From Leptofilum sp050292445 (GTDB taxonomy: Bacteria; Chloroflexota; Anaerolineae; Promineifilales; Promineifilaceae), in contig JBNKLQ010000277.1 of NCBI GenBank assembly GCA_050292445.1, forward strand, positions 1 to 7,776: 7,776 bases of DNA. Reading direction: 5' to 3'. The position numbers and the translations under genes are program-made. The notes below the pieces were generated by a model. The model was given only the letters and a program-made list of their open reading frames with translations. It searched no databases and was not told where the DNA came from. Positions 7,201-7,776 of this stretch are shown piece by piece (position 1 is the stretch's first letter; each line of letters starts with the position of its first letter).

Positions 7201-7511
7201 TGTTGGCATCTGGCGATTTAGTCGGTGCGCAGCTGCATGTCGATCAGGTGTTGGCGCATTTGCAAACAGGTGATTTGGCCGGAACGGATGATCCGTTTCG
7301 GATTCGGTTGGTGTGTTGTCAGGTGTTAACGGCCGTTTCCGACCCCCGCGCCCCTCAATTCATTACAACTGCCATCCAACTGCTGCAAGAATGGGCGGGG
7401 TGGATTGGGGAAACGGCCGTTCGCGAATCCTATCTCAACAACGTCGCTGCTCATCGTGAATTGCTAAATTTGAGACCCAATGACAGTACAAGCACCTCAA
7501 GTCGTACGTAG
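4206..7511 (+). CDS. SARP/BTAD-family transcriptional regulator with complete NB-ARC ATPase and TPR tail (regulator B)
   Basis: An 1101-residue cytoplasmic regulator of the AfsR-like STAND type. Residues 1-95 are the SARP winged helix (KRITLLGGLTV, SRKAD, ALATLLWDE, QALSNLRTLLSNLRK); 103-232 are BTAD (EDALALYQGDFLDG, DPWNEETHRQMM, LARSGQRQAALAQYETC). Residues about 243-480 are NB-ARC: P-loop GLGGIGKT (274-281; K280), Walker B LLLVLDN (D347), sensor-1-like VTSR (R376) and GMPLG (434-438). A winged-helix-like part follows (LSVFRGNFDLAAFLEITGA; RLVELLRLYSAARL), then a helical linker (ENIRAAW, 601-607) and TPR-like repeats to about 1060, ending RESYLNNVAAHRELL. In this family the TPR end usually senses the signal and the ATPase gates oligomerisation. 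Start supported by ungapped alignment with regulator A; no Shine-Dalgarno. All key ATPase residues I looked for are present. Ligand and targets unknown. Confidence 0.9.
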   Translation: MQKRITLLGGLTVTKDGQPIPKLISRKADALLAYLAHEQRAHSREALATLLWDERSQKQALSNLRTLLSNLRKHAADFVTITRKTAVINDDVWVDTAVFQQHLADNQLEDALALYQGDFLDGVLLRGCLELENWIQHQCEQQRQQVIGVYSQHITKCLQQGEYHDGIHHATRLLEMDPWNEETHRQMMQLLARSGQRQAALAQYETCVQLLDDELGLPPEPETTALFERIQSAAETPAVNLPTLTTAFIGREQELTQCVQQLRDPDCRLLTLIGLGGIGKTRLALQAAAALQSDFLNGVYFVPLAAIESPDGMITAVAETINAPFTANSISGLHNYLRGKEMLLVLDNFEQLLPAATQIADLLRHAPAVKVLVTSRVRLDLRAEWLLELSGLAYAGKDSPAVQLFAQRARTIAPDFELTPNLPHVTRICEIVHGMPLGIELASAWIRVLTPGQIVQQIEQNLDLLATTAQDVPQRQRSLTAVFDSVWSLLNQTEQQTFAQLSVFRGNFDLAAFLEITGASPWTLAALVEKSLLQKEEGGTYRLVELLRLYSAARLSQSGLDEAATHQRHSQHYLTFLQAQHKRLKGREQDTALQAISWERENIRAAWLWAAHQTDTQAIHDSSPGLTSFYRRYGPFAEGIDLLQAALSKLQQQSTAEANHSRLVAVTVAQLLVSQGHLLHESSRHDEALAVLNKAEPLLETIADPPIHTRYLIEKGRVYWRKSEHETAVFWIQSALTHSRDHQLAGLEAQALAFLGAIAIQQADYTTAVSYYQQALPIAQQSGDREQEARIVNNLGVYYTETGDFLQAQQCHERSLQIKQEIGDVRGQAMSLSNLGVIAMGRGRYIKSKEYLEKSRRLRVQLGDRRGEGRMYMNLGRVAAHLGQYDKATRLLQQSLAIAQEVNSPLAESEAVIVLGIIAAQVGDYQKAHLLCCQALNYAEKFQHWSLVGHAQQWRSQALLGLGRIQEAVGLFQTALTLRQELGEVNLIVESQAGLAGALLASGDLVGAQLHVDQVLAHLQTGDLAGTDDPFRIRLVCCQVLTAVSDPRAPQFITTAIQLLQEWAGWIGETAVRESYLNNVAAHRELLNLRPNDSTSTSSRT

Positions 7512-7536
7512 CCTTTGGAAAGGTGAATAAATAGAT

Positions 7537-7776
7537 TTATTGCGCGTTGCTGAAAATTCTAAATTCGTCAATGATGGCATCTGCTTGATTACGGCCGTCT
7601 GACATGGAGCCAATAAACACCTGGCTGGCTAATTGGGCAGGCATCGGTACGCCGCTTTCTTTTTCTTGCAACTGCCCATCAACATACAGGGCAATTGTGT
7701 TGCCAGACCAGTCGGCACGAACGTGATGCCATCCTCCTGGTTGCCATCCGGAAATTTGCACCGAAACATCGTGTTC
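7537..7776 (-). CDS. C-terminal end of a LamG/concanavalin-A-like domain protein (partial)
   Basis: The frame is open to the right edge of the window, so only the last 79 residues are seen; the GTG at 7761 is not taken as the start. The visible part has GWHHVRADW, then TIALYVDGQLQ, FIGSMSDGR and IIDEFRIFSNAQ just before the TAA stop. 'GWHHVaatw...lYVDG...iG...iDEvRIyn.al' is the signature of the laminin-G-like jelly-roll fold (LamG/Laminin_G_3), which usually binds carbohydrate or acts as an adhesion module in exported proteins. The domain ends the protein. The N-terminal part, any signal peptide and any enzymatic domain lie outside the window. It converges on regulator B with a 25-bp gap. 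Confidence 0.8.
   Translation of the reverse strand, partial: EHDVSVQISGWQPGGWHHVRADWSGNTIALYVDGQLQEKESGVPMPAQLASQVFIGSMSDGRNQADAIIDEFRIFSNAQ

Larger units (their letters stand above)
296..7598. repeat. Dispersed HIP-like palindrome ACGGCCGT (16 copies)
   Basis: The 8-bp palindrome ACGGCCGT begins at 296, 560, 1279, 1448, 2372, 3569, 3737, 3941, 4458, 4491, 5643, 6384, 6504, 7329, 7413 and 7591; one near copy (GCGGCCGT) begins at 2150. Many copies extend to AACGGCCGTT, and the 12-mer AAACGGCCGTTT is exact at 558-569, 3735-3746, 3939-3950 and 6382-6393. About 0.12 copies would be expected by chance in 7776 bp with equal bases. It is read in all three codon phases (Thr-Ala-Val, Asn/Asp-Gly-Arg, Arg-Pro-Phe/Trp), inside genes and between them, so the pressure acts on DNA rather than protein. 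It resembles cyanobacterial HIP1 in behaviour but not in sequence. Entry spans first to last copy. Confidence 0.85.

Noticed and set aside
7526..7541. AATAAA-TAGA-TTTATT hairpin after regulator B as a terminator
   Set aside because: The stem is only six A-T pairs and no T-run follows, so it is too weak to support a terminator call.

Overview
The window comes from an environmental bacterium of roughly 50% GC, most likely a filamentous or Anaerolineae-like member of the Chloroflexota. That placement is an inference from two things: large proteins that join a SARP-type DNA-binding/BTAD head to an NB-ARC ATPase and a TPR tail, and a very frequent 8-bp palindrome (ACGGCCGT, 16 copies in 7.8 kb) used like the HIP1 repeat of cyanobacteria. 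No rRNA, tRNA, CRISPR array, transposase or phage gene is visible.

Layout. 1-80: a palindromic repeat. 81-518 (-): a small DUF5684-type membrane protein with a clear ribosome binding site. 519-1162: a long intergenic stretch with no convincing gene, but with a tandem 11-bp-spaced CGCTTAA repeat and a possible promoter. 1163-3820 (+): SARP/BTAD regulator A (885 aa), whose NB-ARC domain is interrupted by an in-frame loss of about 254 residues. 3806-4048 (-): an 80-aa DUF4177-like protein that overlaps the 3' end of regulator A tail to tail. 4049-4205: a divergent intergenic region with a candidate promoter, a second CGCTTAA 11-bp repeat and a ten-unit heptamer array that folds into a 30-bp hairpin ending 5 nt before the next start codon. 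4206-7511 (+): SARP/BTAD regulator B (1101 aa), a full-length paralogue of regulator A. 7537-7776 (-): the C-terminal end of a LamG/concanavalin-A-like protein that runs off the window.

How the parts may fit. Regulators A and B are paralogues, about 75% identical over the first 103 residues. Both are preceded by the same heptamer CGCTTAA repeated at 11-bp spacing, which is the site geometry known for SARP regulators. The simplest model (inference) is that one or both regulators bind these sites and control themselves and each other. B looks like a complete signal-gated STAND ATPase regulator. A keeps the DNA-binding head, the P-loop and the TPR tail, but has lost Walker B, sensor 1, the ARC helical part and the winged helix, so it may be an ungated or decayed variant. 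The target genes and the ligand cannot be read from this window.
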